Positions 25,032-34,830 of a stretch of 56,814 nucleotides of DNA are shown here, one piece after another (the first letter of the stretch is position 1; the number at the start of each line of letters is the position of its first letter). Source of the DNA: Pseudomonadota bacterium (GTDB lineage: Bacteria > Pseudomonadota > Gammaproteobacteria > Burkholderiales > Burkholderiaceae_C). The notes below the pieces were generated by a model, which saw only the letters and a list, made by a program, of their open reading frames with translations, did not search any database and had not been told where the DNA came from. A program made the translations under genes and the position numbers. The stretch covers positions 1-56,814 of the forward strand of contig JAEWPH010000124.1 of NCBI GenBank assembly GCA_023460715.1, written 5' to 3'.

Positions 25032-26090
25032 TCAGCCGGTCCAGCCGCCCATGTGCTGGCGCGCGATCTGGCTCAGCGCGGTGATCCACAGCGGATGGTC
25101 GTTCAGGCAGGGGATGTAGCGGAACTCCTGTCCGCCCGCGTGCAGGAAGGCCTCGCGCGCCTCTTGGTTGATTTCTTCCAGTGTCTCCAGGCAATCGCTG
25201 GTGAAGCCGGGGCACATCACGTCCACGCGCTTCGTGCCGCGTTGCGCCAGCGCGATCAGCGCGGGCTCGGTATACGGCTCCAGCCACTTGGCCTTGCCGA
25301 AGCGCGACTGGAAGGTGACCTGGTACTGCGACGGCTGCAGCCCCAGTGCCTGCGCCAGCAGCGCGGCCGTGGCCAGGCATTCGGCCTGGTACGGGTCGCC
25401 CAGGCGCACCGCGCGCTCGGGAATGCCGTGGAAGCTCATCACCAGCAATTCTGCCGGGCCGCCCTCGCGCTGCCAGTGGTCGCGCACGCTCTGGGCCAGC
25501 GCGTGGATGTAGGCGGGGTGGTCGTGGTAGCTGTTGACGAAGCGCAGCTCCGGCAGGCGGCGCGTGCGGCGCATCCAGGCGGCCACATCGTCCGCCACGC
25601 TGGCCGTGGTGGTGGCGGAGTACTGCGGGTACAGCGGCAGCACCAGCACACGGTCCACGCCCTCGGCCTGCAGGGCCTCCAGCTGCGCGGCGATGGCAGG
25701 CTGGCCGTAGCGCATGGCGTGGCGCACGGGCACCTGCACGCCCGCCTCGCCCAGCCAGCCGCGCAGCATCACGGCCTGCCGCTGCGTCCACACGGCCAGA
25801 GGCGACCCCTCCTGCATCCAGATGCTGGCGTACTTGGCGGCCGACTTGGCCGGCCGAACGCGCAGGATGATCCCGTGCAGGATGGGCAGCCAGACCGCGC
25901 GCGGGATCTCGACGATCCGCGGATCGCTCAGGAACTGCGCCAGGTAGCGCCGCAACGCCGGCGCCGTGGGCGCCTCCGGCGTGCCCAGGTTGCACAGCAG
26001 CACGGCCGCGTTGGCGGCGTGGTGCGTGGCGGCGGGGCGGAGGGACGAAGCGGCGGCGGGCGCGGTGCTGGAGGCAGGCTGAGCGGGCAT
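25032..26090 (-). CDS. hemH: Ferrochelatase
   Basis: The 352-residue enzyme inserts ferrous iron into protoporphyrin IX, the last step of haem synthesis. It has [12 protein letters not shown] (about 30-41), the catalytic histidine region [20 protein letters not shown] (about 217-236) and the acidic metal-path region [15 protein letters not shown] (about 299-313). The length is typical for proteobacteria. The N-terminal 28 residues are alanine/serine-rich and may be shorter in reality. It diverges from the HAD gene with 38 bp between start codons. Confidence 0.92.
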   Translation of the reverse strand: MPAQPASSTAPAAASSLRPAATHHAANAAVLLCNLGTPEAPTAPALRRYLAQFLSDPRIVEIPRAVWLPILHGIILRVRPAKSAAKYASIWMQEGSPLAVWTQRQAVMLRGWLGEAGVQVPVRHAMRYGQPAIAAQLEALQAEGVDRVLVLPLYPQYSATTTASVADDVAAWMRRTRRLPELRFVNSYHDHPAYIHALAQSVRDHWQREGGPAELLVMSFHGIPERAVRLGDPYQAECLATAALLAQALGLQPSQYQVTFQSRFGKAKWLEPYTEPALIALAQRGTKRVDVMCPGFTSDCLETLEEINQEAREAFLHAGGQEFRYIPCLNDHPLWITALSQIARQHMGGWTG

Positions 26091-26128
26091 GCCGGCATTG
26101 TGGCAAATGGCGGCGGTATGCTCGCCGC

Positions 26129-26821
26129 ATGCTCGATATTTCCCGCATCCGCGCCATCACCATTGATCTGGACGACACCCTCTGGCCCATCTGGCCCACC
26201 ATCGCCCGGGCCGAGAAGGTGCTGATCGAATGGCTGCTGGCCGTGGCGCCGGGCGCGTCGGCCCTGCTGGCCTCGCCGGACACGGCCCGCATGCTGCGCG
26301 CGCAGGTGGCCGCGCAGAACACGCACCGCGCGCATGACCTGACCGTGCTGCGTCGCGAGACCATCCGCGCCGCCCTGCGCCAAGCCGGCGAGGACGAGGC
26401 GCTGACGGACCAGGGCTTCGACGTGTTCTTTGCGGAGCGACAGCGCGTGGAGCTGTACGAAGACGCGCTCGCCACGCTGGAGTTCTTGTCGAGCCGCCAC
26501 CCGGTGGTGGCGCTGTCCAATGGCAATGCCAATCTGCAGCTGATCGGCATCGACCGCTACTTCCGCGGCAGCATCAGCGCAAAGGACTTCGGCATCGCCA
26601 AGCCGGACCCGCGCATCTTCCACGAGGCCGCCCGCGTGCTGGCCGTGGACCCCGCGGCCGTGCTGCATGTGGGCGACGACGCCACGCTGGACGCCCACGG
26701 CGCGCTGGGCGCCGGCATGCAGGCCGTCTGGCTCAACCGCGGCGAGGCCGCCTGGCCGCACGAGCATCCGCCGCACGCGACCGTGCCCGACCTGGGCGCG
26801 CTGTGCCGCCTGCTGGGCTGA
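26129..26821 (+). CDS. HAD-superfamily hydrolase (YigB-like)
   Basis: The 230-residue phosphatase-like protein has all HAD motifs: nucleophile motif DLDDTLWP (13-20), motif II VALSNGN, motif III KPDPRIF and motif [14 protein letters not shown]. YigB-type relatives dephosphorylate FMN or other small phosphates; the substrate is not fixed here. No ribosome site precedes the ATG, but TATGCT lies at 26117-26122, six bases before it, so the mRNA may be leaderless. Confidence 0.85.
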   Translation: MLDISRIRAITIDLDDTLWPIWPTIARAEKVLIEWLLAVAPGASALLASPDTARMLRAQVAAQNTHRAHDLTVLRRETIRAALRQAGEDEALTDQGFDVFFAERQRVELYEDALATLEFLSSRHPVVALSNGNANLQLIGIDRYFRGSISAKDFGIAKPDPRIFHEAARVLAVDPAAVLHVGDDATLDAHGALGAGMQAVWLNRGEAAWPHEHPPHATVPDLGALCRLLG

Positions 26822-26877
26822 GCGCTGCAGGCGCAGCGGCAGGGTCCGGACGGCTTGCGGCCTGTTGTTCTTCTTCT

Positions 26878-26930
26878 GCTATTGAGTTGATAGCTGCATG
26901 CGCTGATAAATAAAGCGCTGCAGGCCGATG
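26878..26930. repeat. Interspersed repeat family 1
   Basis: GCTATTGAGTTGATAGCTGC (26878-26897) is followed by ATGCGCTG, AAGCGCTGCAGGCC and a G-rich end. On the minus strand this gives the family core CAGCGCATGCAGCTATCA. It lies between the HAD and DUF962 genes. Confidence 0.65.
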
Positions 26931-26933
26931 GGG

Positions 26934-27269
26934 CTACAAAGACACCTTGCCCCGCCAGATGTCGCGGTACATCACCCAGTCGCCCATGAAGCTGTAAAGC
27001 GGGCGCTTGAAGCTGGCGGGCCGGTTCTTCTCGAACGCGAAGTGGCCGACCCAGGCAAAGCCGTAGCCGCTGAGCACCGCAGCCGCCAGGTAGCCCGCGT
27101 GGCCGGTGATGAAGAGCAGCACCAGAAACACCAGCGTCAGCGTGGAGCCCGCGAAATGCAGGCGCCGGCAGGTGCGGTTGCTGTGCTCGGACAGGTAGAA
27201 CGGATAGAACTGCGCAAAGCTCTTGAAGCTGCGCGGATCGGTGGCGGTGGTGCTCGCTGCGATGGCCAT
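26934..27269 (-). CDS. DUF962 / Mpo1-like membrane protein
   Basis: The 111-residue protein has the DUF962 layout: FYPFYLSEHSNRTCRRLHFAG (22-42) with conserved His residues, two hydrophobic segments (about 43-73) and GHFAFEKNRPASFKRPLYSFMGD. Yeast Mpo1 of this family is an iron-dependent dioxygenase of fatty-acid alpha-oxidation; whether bacterial members share this is unknown. It stands alone and is convergent with the HAD gene. Confidence 0.82.
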   Translation of the reverse strand: MAIAASTTATDPRSFKSFAQFYPFYLSEHSNRTCRRLHFAGSTLTLVFLVLLFITGHAGYLAAAVLSGYGFAWVGHFAFEKNRPASFKRPLYSFMGDWVMYRDIWRGKVSL

Positions 27270-27437
27270 GGCGGTCTCCTGCGGCCCCGCTGGCGGGGGC
27301 CTGGGACCAGTGTAGAAGCCTTGGCGGGAGGGCGCCAGCGGGGCGCCACCAGGGCGTTACCTGGGGGCTGCCCGCTGGGGTGAGGAAGAAGAGCGAAGGA
27401 CGCGCCGCACGCGGCGGCGCTGATCCGCCGGCCAGGG

Positions 27438-28271
27438 CTAGGGCTGCGCCGGCTTCTGCGCAGGCGCGGCCAGGAAGTCGCGGATGGCGAACAGCGTGGC
27501 GTCCGGCGCCTCGGTCATCTGGTGGTGCCCCACGGGCAGGTGCGCCACGGCCACCGTCTTGCCTGCCGCACGCGCGGTGCCGATCAGGCCCTGCGCAGCC
27601 TTCGGCACCGTCATCTGGTCCTGCTCGCCCAATGCGAACAGCACCGGGCAGGCGATGCGGGCAATGGCCGCTTCGCCGCCCGCATAGCGGTCGCAGGCCA
27701 CGAAGCCGCGGTGGAACACGTTCACCTCGCGGTTGCTGCGCAGTACCCGCCGGCCCAGCGCCATGCCCGCGCCGAACACCCAGAAGCCCGCGCCCGAAGG
27801 CGGGGCGAGGGTGCTGCGCGAGAACACGTTGACCATGCGCAGCGCCTTCTCGGGCTCGTTGAGCGAGGCCTCGATGAGCGCGGGCGACACCTTCATCGGG
27901 TAGGCCGTGCCCACCAGCACCAGGTGGCTTACCCGTTCGCCGAGGCGGGCTGCGGCTTCCAGGGCGATCAGCGATCCCCAGCTGTGGCCCACCAGCGCGG
28001 CGCGCTGCACGCCGGCTGCATCGAGCAGGGCGGCGATGAAGTCGGCCGCGGCCTCCACGCTGGCGGGTGCTTCGCCGCTGCTGCGGCTGTGGCCGGGCAG
28101 ATCCACGGCCAGCACGTTCCAGCCGTGGTTGGCCAGGTAGCGGCTTTGCAGCGCCCAGACGCTGTGGTCGTTCAGCACGCCGTGGATCAGCACGGCCGTG
28201 GGCTTGGCGGCATCGAAGGGCTTGCCGCCCGTATAGCAGTAGGTGGCGGCGCCGTTGACGGTGAGGTACAT
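27438..28271 (-). CDS. Alpha/beta hydrolase
   Basis: The 277-residue protein has the alpha/beta-hydrolase fold: oxyanion region LIHGVLNDHSVW (29-40), nucleophile elbow GHSWGS with Ser near 103, and a late catalytic His in VGHHQMTEAPD. Substrate is not predictable. The ATG at 28271 lies two bases after the metY stop, so the genes are almost certainly co-transcribed and possibly coupled, which hints at a link with sulfur amino-acid metabolism. Confidence 0.85.
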   Translation of the reverse strand: MYLTVNGAATYCYTGGKPFDAAKPTAVLIHGVLNDHSVWALQSRYLANHGWNVLAVDLPGHSRSSGEAPASVEAAADFIAALLDAAGVQRAALVGHSWGSLIALEAAARLGERVSHLVLVGTAYPMKVSPALIEASLNEPEKALRMVNVFSRSTLAPPSGAGFWVFGAGMALGRRVLRSNREVNVFHRGFVACDRYAGGEAAIARIACPVLFALGEQDQMTVPKAAQGLIGTARAAGKTVAVAHLPVGHHQMTEAPDATLFAIRDFLAAPAQKPAQP

Positions 28272-28273
28272 GG

Positions 28274-29584
28274 TCAGGCCCCCGCTTTCTCGGCCGCCTT
28301 CAGCGCGCGCTTCAGGTCGTCGATCAGGTCGTCCGGGTCTTCCAGCCCGATCGACAGGCGGATGGTGCCTTGCGAGATGCCGGCGCCGGCCAGAGCCTCG
28401 TCGCTCATGCGGAAGTGCGTGGTGCTGGCCGGGTGGATCACCAGGCTGCGGCAGTCGCCCACGTTGGCCAGGTGGCTGAACACCTTGAGCGTCTCGATGA
28501 ATTGCTTGCCCTGCGCGCGGTTGCCCTTCAGGTCGAAGCTGAAGACCGAGCCCGCGCCGCGCGGCAGCAGCTTCTGCGCCAGCGCGTGGCTGGGGTGGGT
28601 GTCGAGCAGCGGGTGGCCCACGCGCGCCACGAAGGGCTGGCTGGCCAGGAACTCCACCACTTTCTGCGTGTTGCGCATGTGGCGCTCCATGCGCAGGGGC
28701 AGCGTCTCGATGCCCTGCAGGATCAGCCACGCGGTGTGCGGGCTCATGCAGGCACCGAAGTCGCGCAGGCCCTCGCGTCGCGCGCGCAGCAAAAAGGCGC
28801 CCACGGTCGATTCCTCGGTGAACACCATGTTGTGGAAGCCGTCGTAGGGCTGCGTCAGCTCGGCGAAGCGGCCGGCGGCCTGCGGGCCGTCCCAGTCGAA
28901 GCTGCCGCCGTCGACCACGATGCCGCCGATCACCGTGCCGTGGCCCGACAGGAACTTGGTGGCCGAGTGGTAGACCAGATCCGCGCCATGCTCGAAGGGC
29001 TTGATGAGCCAGGGCGAGGTGAGGGTGGAGTCCACCAGCAGCGGCACGCCGGCCTCGTGCGCGATGGCGCTCACCGTGGGAATGTCCAGCACGTCCAGGC
29101 CCGGGTTGCCCACGGTCTCGCCGAAGAAGAGCTTGGTGTTGGGCCGCACGGCGGCGCGCCAGCCGTCGATGTCGCCCGGCTTGACGAACGTCGTCTCGAT
29201 CCCGAAGCGCGCCAGCGTGTAGTGCAGCAGGTTCTGCGAGCCGCCATAGAGCGCCGTGCTGGCCACGATGTGGCTGCCCGCGCCCATCAGCGTGGCGATC
29301 GCCAAGTGCAGCGCGGCCTGGCCGCTGGCGACCGCGATGGCGCCCACGCCGTCCTCCAGCGCGGCCACGCGCTGCTCCAGCACCGCGTTGGTGGGATTGC
29401 TGATGCGGCTGTACACATGGCCGGGCCGCTCCAGGTTGAAGAGGGCGGCGGCGTGGTCGCTCGACTCGAAGACGAACGAAGTGCTGAGGTGGATGGGCAC
29501 GGCGCGCGCGCCGGTGGCGGGGTCGGGAACGGCGCCCGCATGCAGGGCCAGCGTATCAAAGCCAGGGTCCGAGTAACCGGGCAT
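28274..29584 (-). CDS. metY: O-acetylhomoserine sulfhydrylase-type PLP enzyme
   Basis: The 436-residue enzyme belongs to the Cys/Met-metabolism PLP family. It has FETLALHAG-like FDTLALHAG (9-17), YSRISNPTNAVLEQRVAALE, and the PLP-lysine motif YHSATKFLSGHGTVIGG (Lys near 211). Its length and C-terminal ...IRLSIGLEDPDDLIDDLKRAL favour MetY (O-acetylhomoserine plus sulfide to homocysteine) over MetB/MetC, though MetZ-type use of O-succinylhomoserine is possible. Confidence 0.87.
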   Translation of the reverse strand: MPGYSDPGFDTLALHAGAVPDPATGARAVPIHLSTSFVFESSDHAAALFNLERPGHVYSRISNPTNAVLEQRVAALEDGVGAIAVASGQAALHLAIATLMGAGSHIVASTALYGGSQNLLHYTLARFGIETTFVKPGDIDGWRAAVRPNTKLFFGETVGNPGLDVLDIPTVSAIAHEAGVPLLVDSTLTSPWLIKPFEHGADLVYHSATKFLSGHGTVIGGIVVDGGSFDWDGPQAAGRFAELTQPYDGFHNMVFTEESTVGAFLLRARREGLRDFGACMSPHTAWLILQGIETLPLRMERHMRNTQKVVEFLASQPFVARVGHPLLDTHPSHALAQKLLPRGAGSVFSFDLKGNRAQGKQFIETLKVFSHLANVGDCRSLVIHPASTTHFRMSDEALAGAGISQGTIRLSIGLEDPDDLIDDLKRALKAAEKAGA

Positions 29585-29679
29585 CTTGTCTCCTGTGTTT
29601 CGAATCAGCGGAGGATTGTGGGCTATATTTCTGCAGAACAGCCGTCATCCAGCGCGGCCACAGCATCTCCGGAGACCCC

Positions 29680-30129
29680 ATGAAAGTCAGCGACATCCTT
29701 CGCGTCAAAGGCAACACCCTCTACACCGTGACACCGGACGAACCCCTCGCCCAGGCCGCCGTGGTGATGGCCGAGAAGGACATCGGTTCGCTGGTGGTGA
29801 TGGAGCACGGCGACCTGGTGGGCATGCTGACGTTCCGCGAAGTGATCCAGGCCATGGTCAAGAACAGCGGCAACGTGGGCAACATGCTCGTGCGCTCGGC
29901 CATGGACGATGCGCCACTGACCTGCACGCTGGAAACCGAGATGGACGAAGTGCGCCGCATGATGCTCAACCGCCATGCGCGCTACATGCCGGTGATGGAC
30001 CGCCGCATGCTCATGGGTGTCATCAGTTTCTACGACGTCGCCAAGGCCGTGGTGGACAGCCAGAACTTCGAGAACAAGATGCTCAAGGCCTATATCCGCG
30101 ATTGGCCTGAAGAGAAGACAGCCCCCTGA
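29680..30129 (+). CDS. CBS-domain protein
   Basis: The 149-residue protein consists of a tandem pair of CBS domains (about 8-65 and 72-135), with DIGSLVVMEHGDLVGMLTFREV in the first and RYMPVMDRRMLMGVISFYDVAKAV in the second. Such pairs bind adenosyl ligands and act as regulatory modules; no catalytic domain is attached. GGAG precedes the ATG. The stop codon lies inside a copy of repeat family 2. Confidence 0.85.
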   Translation: MKVSDILRVKGNTLYTVTPDEPLAQAAVVMAEKDIGSLVVMEHGDLVGMLTFREVIQAMVKNSGNVGNMLVRSAMDDAPLTCTLETEMDEVRRMMLNRHARYMPVMDRRMLMGVISFYDVAKAVVDSQNFENKMLKAYIRDWPEEKTAP

Positions 30130-30224
30130 GCGGCTGCGCCGCTTCCCCCTTCTCTCGGCTGCGCCGGGAAGAGGGACGCCGCCAGTGGCCCGGCAAAGCC
30201 GGCTCCACGGCGTCTGCTGGCCTG
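30122..30224 (+). repeat. Interspersed repeat family 2, copy A
   Basis: This stretch contains CCCCCTGAG...GCTTCCCCC, then GGGACGCCGCC and GGCAAAGCCGGCTCCACGG, ending CGTCTGCTGGC. It aligns base for base, with a small gap, to the minus strand of 53635-53718. The TGA of the upstream CBS gene is part of the repeat. Confidence 0.75.
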
Positions 30225-30240
30225 GAGCGCGCCAGTATCC

Positions 30241-30268
30241 AGCGCCAGCAGCTATTTTTCTGATAGCA
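30241..30268. repeat. Interspersed repeat family 1
   Basis: AGCGCCAGCAGCTATTTTTC followed by TGATAGC is a diverged copy of the repeat core and its terminal ATAGC, just upstream of aroC. Confidence 0.55.
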
Positions 30269-30281
30269 GGTGATGGTCTGG

Positions 30282-30295
30282 GATAATCCGGCCCC
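30282..30295 (+). promoter_or_regulatory. Putative -10 box of aroC placed for a leaderless mRNA
   Basis: GATAAT at 30282-30287 is followed by eight bases and the aroC ATG. No ribosome-binding sequence stands between them. If the box is used, transcription starts at or next to the start codon. No good -35 is visible. Confidence 0.4.
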
Positions 30296-31393
30296 ATGAG
30301 CGGCAACACCATCGGAACCTTATTCGCAGTCACCAACTTCGGTGAATCCCACGGCCCGGCCATTGGCTGCGTGATCGATGGTTGCCCGCCCGGCATGGCG
30401 CTGACCGAGGCCGACATCCAGGCCGATCTGGACCGCCGCCGTCCCGGCACCAGCCGCCACGTGACCCAGCGCGCCGAGCCCGACGCGGTCGAGATCCTCT
30501 CGGGCGTGTACGAAGGCAAGACCACCGGCACGCCCATCGCCCTGCTGATCCGCAATACCGACCAGCGCAGCAAGGATTACTCCAACATCGCGCAGAGTTT
30601 CCGCCCGGGCCACGCCGACTACACCTACTGGCACAAGTACGGCATCCGCGACCCCCGCGGCGGTGGGCGCTCCTCCGCCCGGCTGACCGCGCCCACCGTG
30701 GCCGCAGGCGCTGTGGCCAAGAAGTGGCTGGCCGAGAAGTACGGCACGCGCTTCCGGGCCTGCATGACGCAGATTGGCGAACTGGCCATCCCCTTCGAGA
30801 GCTGGGAGCATGTGCCGAACAATCCCTTCTTCGCGCCCGTGGCCGATGTCTCTGCCTATGAAGACTATATGGATGCGCTGCGCAAGTCGGGCGATTCGTG
30901 CGGCGCACGCATCCGCGTCCAGGCCACGGGCGTTCCCGTGGGGCTGGGGGAGCCGCTCTATGACAAGCTCGACGCCGACATCGCCCATGCGCTCATGGGG
31001 CTGAATGCGGTCAAGGCGGTGGAGATCGGCGCTGGTTTCGACAGCGTGGCCCACCGCGGAACGCACCATGGCGATTCACTCACGCCCGGCGGCTTCGCCA
31101 GCAACAATGCCGGCGGCATCCTGGGCGGTATCAGCAGCGGTCAAGACATCGAGGCGTCCATCGCCATCAAACCCACCAGTTCGATCATCAGCCCGCGCGA
31201 ATCCATCGACGTGCACGGCCAGAGCACCGAAGTCATCACCAAGGGCCGCCACGACCCCTGCGTGGGCATTCGCGCCGCGCCGATCGCGGAGGCGCTGCTG
31301 GCGCTGGTGCTGATGGATCACGCCCTGCGCCACCGCGCGCAGTGCGGCGATGTGAGCCAGGCCGTGCCCCCGATCAAGGCCTCGCTGCTCTGA
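30296..31393 (+). CDS. aroC: Chorismate synthase
   Basis: The 365-residue FMN-dependent enzyme makes chorismate from EPSP, the last shikimate-pathway step. Family signatures are [18 protein letters not shown] (16-33), [20 protein letters not shown] with [11 protein letters not shown], and [17 protein letters not shown]. Length is typical. The start [20 protein letters not shown] is conserved. Confidence 0.95.
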   Translation: MSGNTIGTLFAVTNFGESHGPAIGCVIDGCPPGMALTEADIQADLDRRRPGTSRHVTQRAEPDAVEILSGVYEGKTTGTPIALLIRNTDQRSKDYSNIAQSFRPGHADYTYWHKYGIRDPRGGGRSSARLTAPTVAAGAVAKKWLAEKYGTRFRACMTQIGELAIPFESWEHVPNNPFFAPVADVSAYEDYMDALRKSGDSCGARIRVQATGVPVGLGEPLYDKLDADIAHALMGLNAVKAVEIGAGFDSVAHRGTHHGDSLTPGGFASNNAGGILGGISSGQDIEASIAIKPTSSIISPRESIDVHGQSTEVITKGRHDPCVGIRAAPIAEALLALVLMDHALRHRAQCGDVSQAVPPIKASLL

Positions 31394-31608
31394 CGCTGGC
31401 GGGCAGGGGCCGCAGTCGCGCGGTTAGGCGGAGGTGAAGGCGCCGTTTTACGAGGCGCCCGCTCTGCATCTGCGTGGCGTGGGCGAAGGGTTGGGCGCAC
31501 GCCTTTGAGGACGGTCAGCGCAGGGCGCCTGACCGGAAGCACGCTTGGCAAGCGCTGCGCCGTGTGGGCTGCTTGTTGGTGCCAAATACAGGGTTTGCGC
31601 CCGCCAAT

Positions 31609-31637
31609 CAAGCGCATGCAGCTATATTTTCAATAGC
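31609..31637. repeat. Interspersed repeat family 1
   Basis: CAAGCGCATGCAGCTATATT followed by TTCAATAGC matches the family core and its terminal ATAGC. It lies between the convergent aroC and nrdR genes; 31394-31672 holds no other recognisable element. Confidence 0.65.
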
Positions 31638-31672
31638 AACGTGTGGGCGCCTGCAAAGCGCGGCCCTGGGTG

Positions 31673-32122
31673 CTACTTGCGCACTTCATCCACCAGTGCG
31701 CGGAACTCGTCGATGTCCTCGAAGCTGCGGTACACGCTGGCGAAGCGGATATAGGCCACCTTGTCGAGCTTCTTGAGCTCGCGCATGACGAGTTCGCCGA
31801 TGCGGTGGGACATCACTTCCCGCTGGCCGAGGTTGAGCAGCTTTTCCTCGATGCGCTCCATGGCGGAGTCGATCTGCGTCGTGCTCACGGGGCGCTTGCG
31901 CAGCGCCAGCTTGAACGAGCCGAGCAGCTTGTTGCGGTCGTAGTCGATGCGCCGCCCGTCCTTCTTCACCACGGCGGGGAAGTTCACCTCCGGCCGCTCG
32001 TAGGTGGTGAAACGCTTCTCGCACGCGCCGCACTGGCGGCGGCGGCGGATGAAGTCCCCTTCCTCCGAGACACGGGTCTCGACGACCTGGGTCTCGGCAT
32101 GGCTGCAGAAGGGACACTTCAT
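31673..32122 (-). CDS. nrdR: Transcriptional repressor NrdR
   Basis: The 149-residue regulator has an N-terminal zinc ribbon (CPFC at residues 3-6 and CGAC at 31-34) and an ATP-cone domain starting near [18 protein letters not shown]. NrdR represses ribonucleotide reductase genes depending on ATP/dATP. Length is typical. The gene follows glyA by 31 bp on the same strand, a frequent arrangement in proteobacteria, suggesting co-transcription. Confidence 0.94.
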   Translation of the reverse strand: MKCPFCSHAETQVVETRVSEEGDFIRRRRQCGACEKRFTTYERPEVNFPAVVKKDGRRIDYDRNKLLGSFKLALRKRPVSTTQIDSAMERIEEKLLNLGQREVMSHRIGELVMRELKKLDKVAYIRFASVYRSFEDIDEFRALVDEVRK

Positions 32123-32153
32123 GGGGCAGGGCGCGGGCGGGCGGGGCGCCGGA

Positions 32154-33398
32154 TCAGCGGTAGACCGGGAAACGGCTGGTCAGCGCGTGGACCTTGGCAC
32201 GCACGGCGGCCAGGTTGGCCTCGTCCTGTGGGTTGTCCAGCACATCGGCCAGCAGGTTGGCCGTGATGCGCGTTTCTTCTTCCTTGAAGCCACGCGTGGT
32301 GATGGCCGGCGTACCCACGCGGATGCCGCTGGTGACCATCGGCTTCTCGGGGTCGTTCGGGATCGAGTTCTTGTTGATGGTGATGTGCGCCTGGCCCAGA
32401 GCGGCTTCGGCCACCTTGCCGGTGATGCCCTTGGAGCGCAGATCCACCAGCATGACATGGCTTTCGGTCCGGCCGCTCACGATGCGCAGGCCGCGGGCGA
32501 TCAGCGTCTCGGCGAACACCTTGGCGTTCTTCACCACCTGTTGCTGGTAGGCCTTGAACTCGGGCGTCAGCGCTTCCTTGAAGGCCACGGCCTTGGCGGC
32601 GATCACGTGCTCCAGCGGGCCGCCTTGCAGGCCGGGGAAGATGGCGGAGTTGATCGCCTTCTCGTGCTCGGCCTTCATCAGGATGATGCCGCCGCGCGGG
32701 CCACGCAGGCTCTTGTGCGTGGTGGAGGTGACCACGTCGGCGAAAGGCACCGGGTTGGGGTACTCGCCTGCAACCACGAGGCCGGCATAGTGGGCGATAT
32801 CCACCCAGAAAATGGCGCCGACTTCCTTGGCGATCTTGGCGAAGCGCTCGAAATCGATGCGCAGGGCGTACGCCGACGCGCCGGCGATGATCAGCTTGGG
32901 CTTGGACTCGCGCGCCTTGGCTTCCAGCGCGTCGTAATCGATCTCTTCCTTGTCGTTCAGGCCGTACGAGACGATGTTGAACCACTTGCCGCTCATGTTC
33001 AGGGGCATGCCGTGCGTCAGGTGACCACCTTCGGCCAGGCTCATGCCGAGGATGGTGTCGCCGGGCTTCAGGAAGGCCAGCAGCACGGCCTGGTTGGCCT
33101 GCGAGCCCGAGTTGGGCTGCACGTTGGCGGCGTCGGCGCCGAAGAGCTTCTTCACGCGGTCGATGGCCAGTTGCTCGACCACGTCCACATTTTCGCAACC
33201 GCCGTAGTAGCGCTTGCCAGGATAGCCTTCTGCATACTTGTTGGTGAGCTGCGAGCCCTGGGCCGCCATGACGGCGGGCGAGGCGTAGTTCTCGCTCGCG
33301 ATCAGCTCGATGTGCTCTTCCTGGCGGACGTTTTCCGCCTGGATGGCCGCCCAGATTTCGGGATCGGCTTGTTCGACAAGAATATTGCGTTGGTACAT
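32154..33398 (-). CDS. glyA: Serine hydroxymethyltransferase
   Basis: The 414-residue PLP enzyme interconverts serine and glycine with tetrahydrofolate, supplying one-carbon units. It has [20 protein letters not shown] (32-51), [18 protein letters not shown] and the PLP-lysine motif [15 protein letters not shown] (Lys near 229). Length and start ([14 protein letters not shown]) are typical. A structured leader precedes it. Confidence 0.95.
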   Translation of the reverse strand: MYQRNILVEQADPEIWAAIQAENVRQEEHIELIASENYASPAVMAAQGSQLTNKYAEGYPGKRYYGGCENVDVVEQLAIDRVKKLFGADAANVQPNSGSQANQAVLLAFLKPGDTILGMSLAEGGHLTHGMPLNMSGKWFNIVSYGLNDKEEIDYDALEAKARESKPKLIIAGASAYALRIDFERFAKIAKEVGAIFWVDIAHYAGLVVAGEYPNPVPFADVVTSTTHKSLRGPRGGIILMKAEHEKAINSAIFPGLQGGPLEHVIAAKAVAFKEALTPEFKAYQQQVVKNAKVFAETLIARGLRIVSGRTESHVMLVDLRSKGITGKVAEAALGQAHITINKNSIPNDPEKPMVTSGIRVGTPAITTRGFKEEETRITANLLADVLDNPQDEANLAAVRAKVHALTSRFPVYR

Positions 33399-33600
33399 GG
33401 CGTGGCAGTCCTATGAACTTGTGTCCCTTGAAACAAGGGCTGCCCAGGCGAACGGCGGAACGCAGGGAAGAGAAGCAGGGCCCTGCGGTACGCTTCCCAG
33501 TGGTTCACAGGAGAAAGGCCCCCTGCCGGATTCCACGTCAGCGGCAGTGACTGCAGGTCACCGCGCCTATCGCCAGTCGCGTACCCCGGTAGTGTAGCCG
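33399..33600 (-). promoter_or_regulatory. Structured 5' leader of glyA
   Basis: The 200 bases upstream of glyA contain three clean stems: a perfect GTGAC/GTCAC hairpin (33547-33561), a perfect 7-bp long-range pairing GGTACGC/GCGTACC (33487-33493 with 33579-33585) that could close a domain of about 95 nt, and CCCTTG/CAAGGG (33425-33439). This suggests a regulatory leader. I cannot assign it to a known riboswitch class; conserved cores of glycine and THF riboswitches are not evident. Confidence 0.45.
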
Positions 33601-33614
33601 AGGGGCGTGGCGTT

Positions 33615-34514
33615 TCAGGGCGTGGCCGTGGCGCCGTGCTCGGACAGCAGCGCCACCTTGTCGCCCACAGCGCCTGCGGCGGGCACGGTGGCTGCGGCAG
33701 CGGCTGCATCAGCGGCGGCAGGGGCCGGCACGCTTTGGGCCGGCGCCTTGGTGGACAGCATGGGTGGCGTGGCGGGCGCTGCGGGCTGCAGGGGCACGGC
33801 GCGTCCGCTGGCGACCTGGCGCAGACGGAAATGCTCCGCCAGCACCTTGGCCGCGTAACCACCGTCGTCAGGCAGATTGGCCGCACCCACGTAGAAACGC
33901 AGACCGCCTTCGAGCGAGCCGGCGCGGGTGATGCATTCCTGCAGCACCTTCACGCCCACGCGCAGGTTGCTCACCGGATCGAAGGCCGCAAAGTGCCCGC
34001 CGAAATTCTGGTACTTGTCGGTGTGCACGCGGGTCATCACCTGCATCAGGCCCTGCGCACCTACGGAACTCTGAGCGAACGGATTGAAGCTGGATTCCAC
34101 AGCCATGATGGCCAGGATCAACGTGGGATCGAGCTTGGTGCGGGTACCGATGTCATAGGCTTCGGATACCAGCACCGCCAGGGGCTCGGGCGCGACGCGG
34201 TATTTCTTGCTCAGCCAGTACGCCACCGCGGCCTGCTCCTTGGGCAGGTCCTTGGGGTTGCCGGCCGTGGCGCGATCGATCGCGCCCAGCTCGATGGGCG
34301 TGCCCAGCAATGCCTCTTGGCGGGCCTGGAGCCAGCCCATCAGGCGTTCTTCGCCAGCCTGGCGCAGATCGGGACGCGCCGTGAGGGTGATGGCCGCGAA
34401 AGCCACGGCCAGTCCGAGAAGGGCGAAGCCGCTGTGTGTGATTTCAAGAAAGCCGTCGACGATGTCGGAGGCGAATGTACGCACTCCGGCAACCACTTTT
34501 CCTGACGCTGTCAT
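33615..34514 (-). CDS. Lytic transglycosylase (SLT domain)
   Basis: The 299-residue protein has an N-terminal membrane anchor (about 26-46), then an SLT domain with catalytic Glu in LILAIMAVESSFNPFAQS, SSVGAQGLMQVM and LRVGVKVLQECI. It cleaves peptidoglycan non-hydrolytically. The C-terminal 60 residues are a low-complexity Ala/Pro linker, with no visible SH3 or LysM domain. The ATG at 34514 has AAAGGAAGAG in front; the longer frame has none. Confidence 0.85.
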   Translation of the reverse strand: MTASGKVVAGVRTFASDIVDGFLEITHSGFALLGLAVAFAAITLTARPDLRQAGEERLMGWLQARQEALLGTPIELGAIDRATAGNPKDLPKEQAAVAYWLSKKYRVAPEPLAVLVSEAYDIGTRTKLDPTLILAIMAVESSFNPFAQSSVGAQGLMQVMTRVHTDKYQNFGGHFAAFDPVSNLRVGVKVLQECITRAGSLEGGLRFYVGAANLPDDGGYAAKVLAEHFRLRQVASGRAVPLQPAAPATPPMLSTKAPAQSVPAPAAADAAAAAATVPAAGAVGDKVALLSEHGATATP

Positions 34515-34770
34515 AGCTCTTCCTTTCTGAGTCGAGTCCTGTGCAGGCAGACCGTGGAAGGTCCACCTCGCCAGGCATCTCGCCTGGATTGGTACGCCAT
34601 CAAGTTCGTGCCCTGTGCATGGCGCCAAGGGAAACAGCAAACTGACTTAGCCGGGTTCGGCAGCGGGTGAAGGTGTTTTGCAAACCCCGTTTTTAGGGCT
34701 GGCGGATTCTAGGAGGTCTCTAAATGTCAGGTCAATACTAACAAATTCAATCTTTAGAATTAAAAATTCT

Positions 34771-34830
34771 AAAAAGACTGTGAAAAAGCACAGTTTTTAG
34801 ACGGAAAGCAGTCACAGCCCCGTCTTTTTT
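34771..34830 (+). terminator. Two stacked intrinsic terminators
   Basis: ACTGTG/CACAGT (34777-34794) is flanked by A and T runs on both sides and works in both directions. AGACGG/CCGTCT (34799-34825) is followed by six T on the plus strand. They lie in an unusually AT-rich stretch with no adjacent plus-strand gene to terminate. Confidence 0.6.

Noticed and set aside
33399..33600. 6S RNA upstream of glyA
   Set aside because: A CAAGGG/CCCTTG hairpin recalls part of 6S RNA, but the required long closing stem and central bubble cannot be drawn, and the RNA would end on the glyA start codon.
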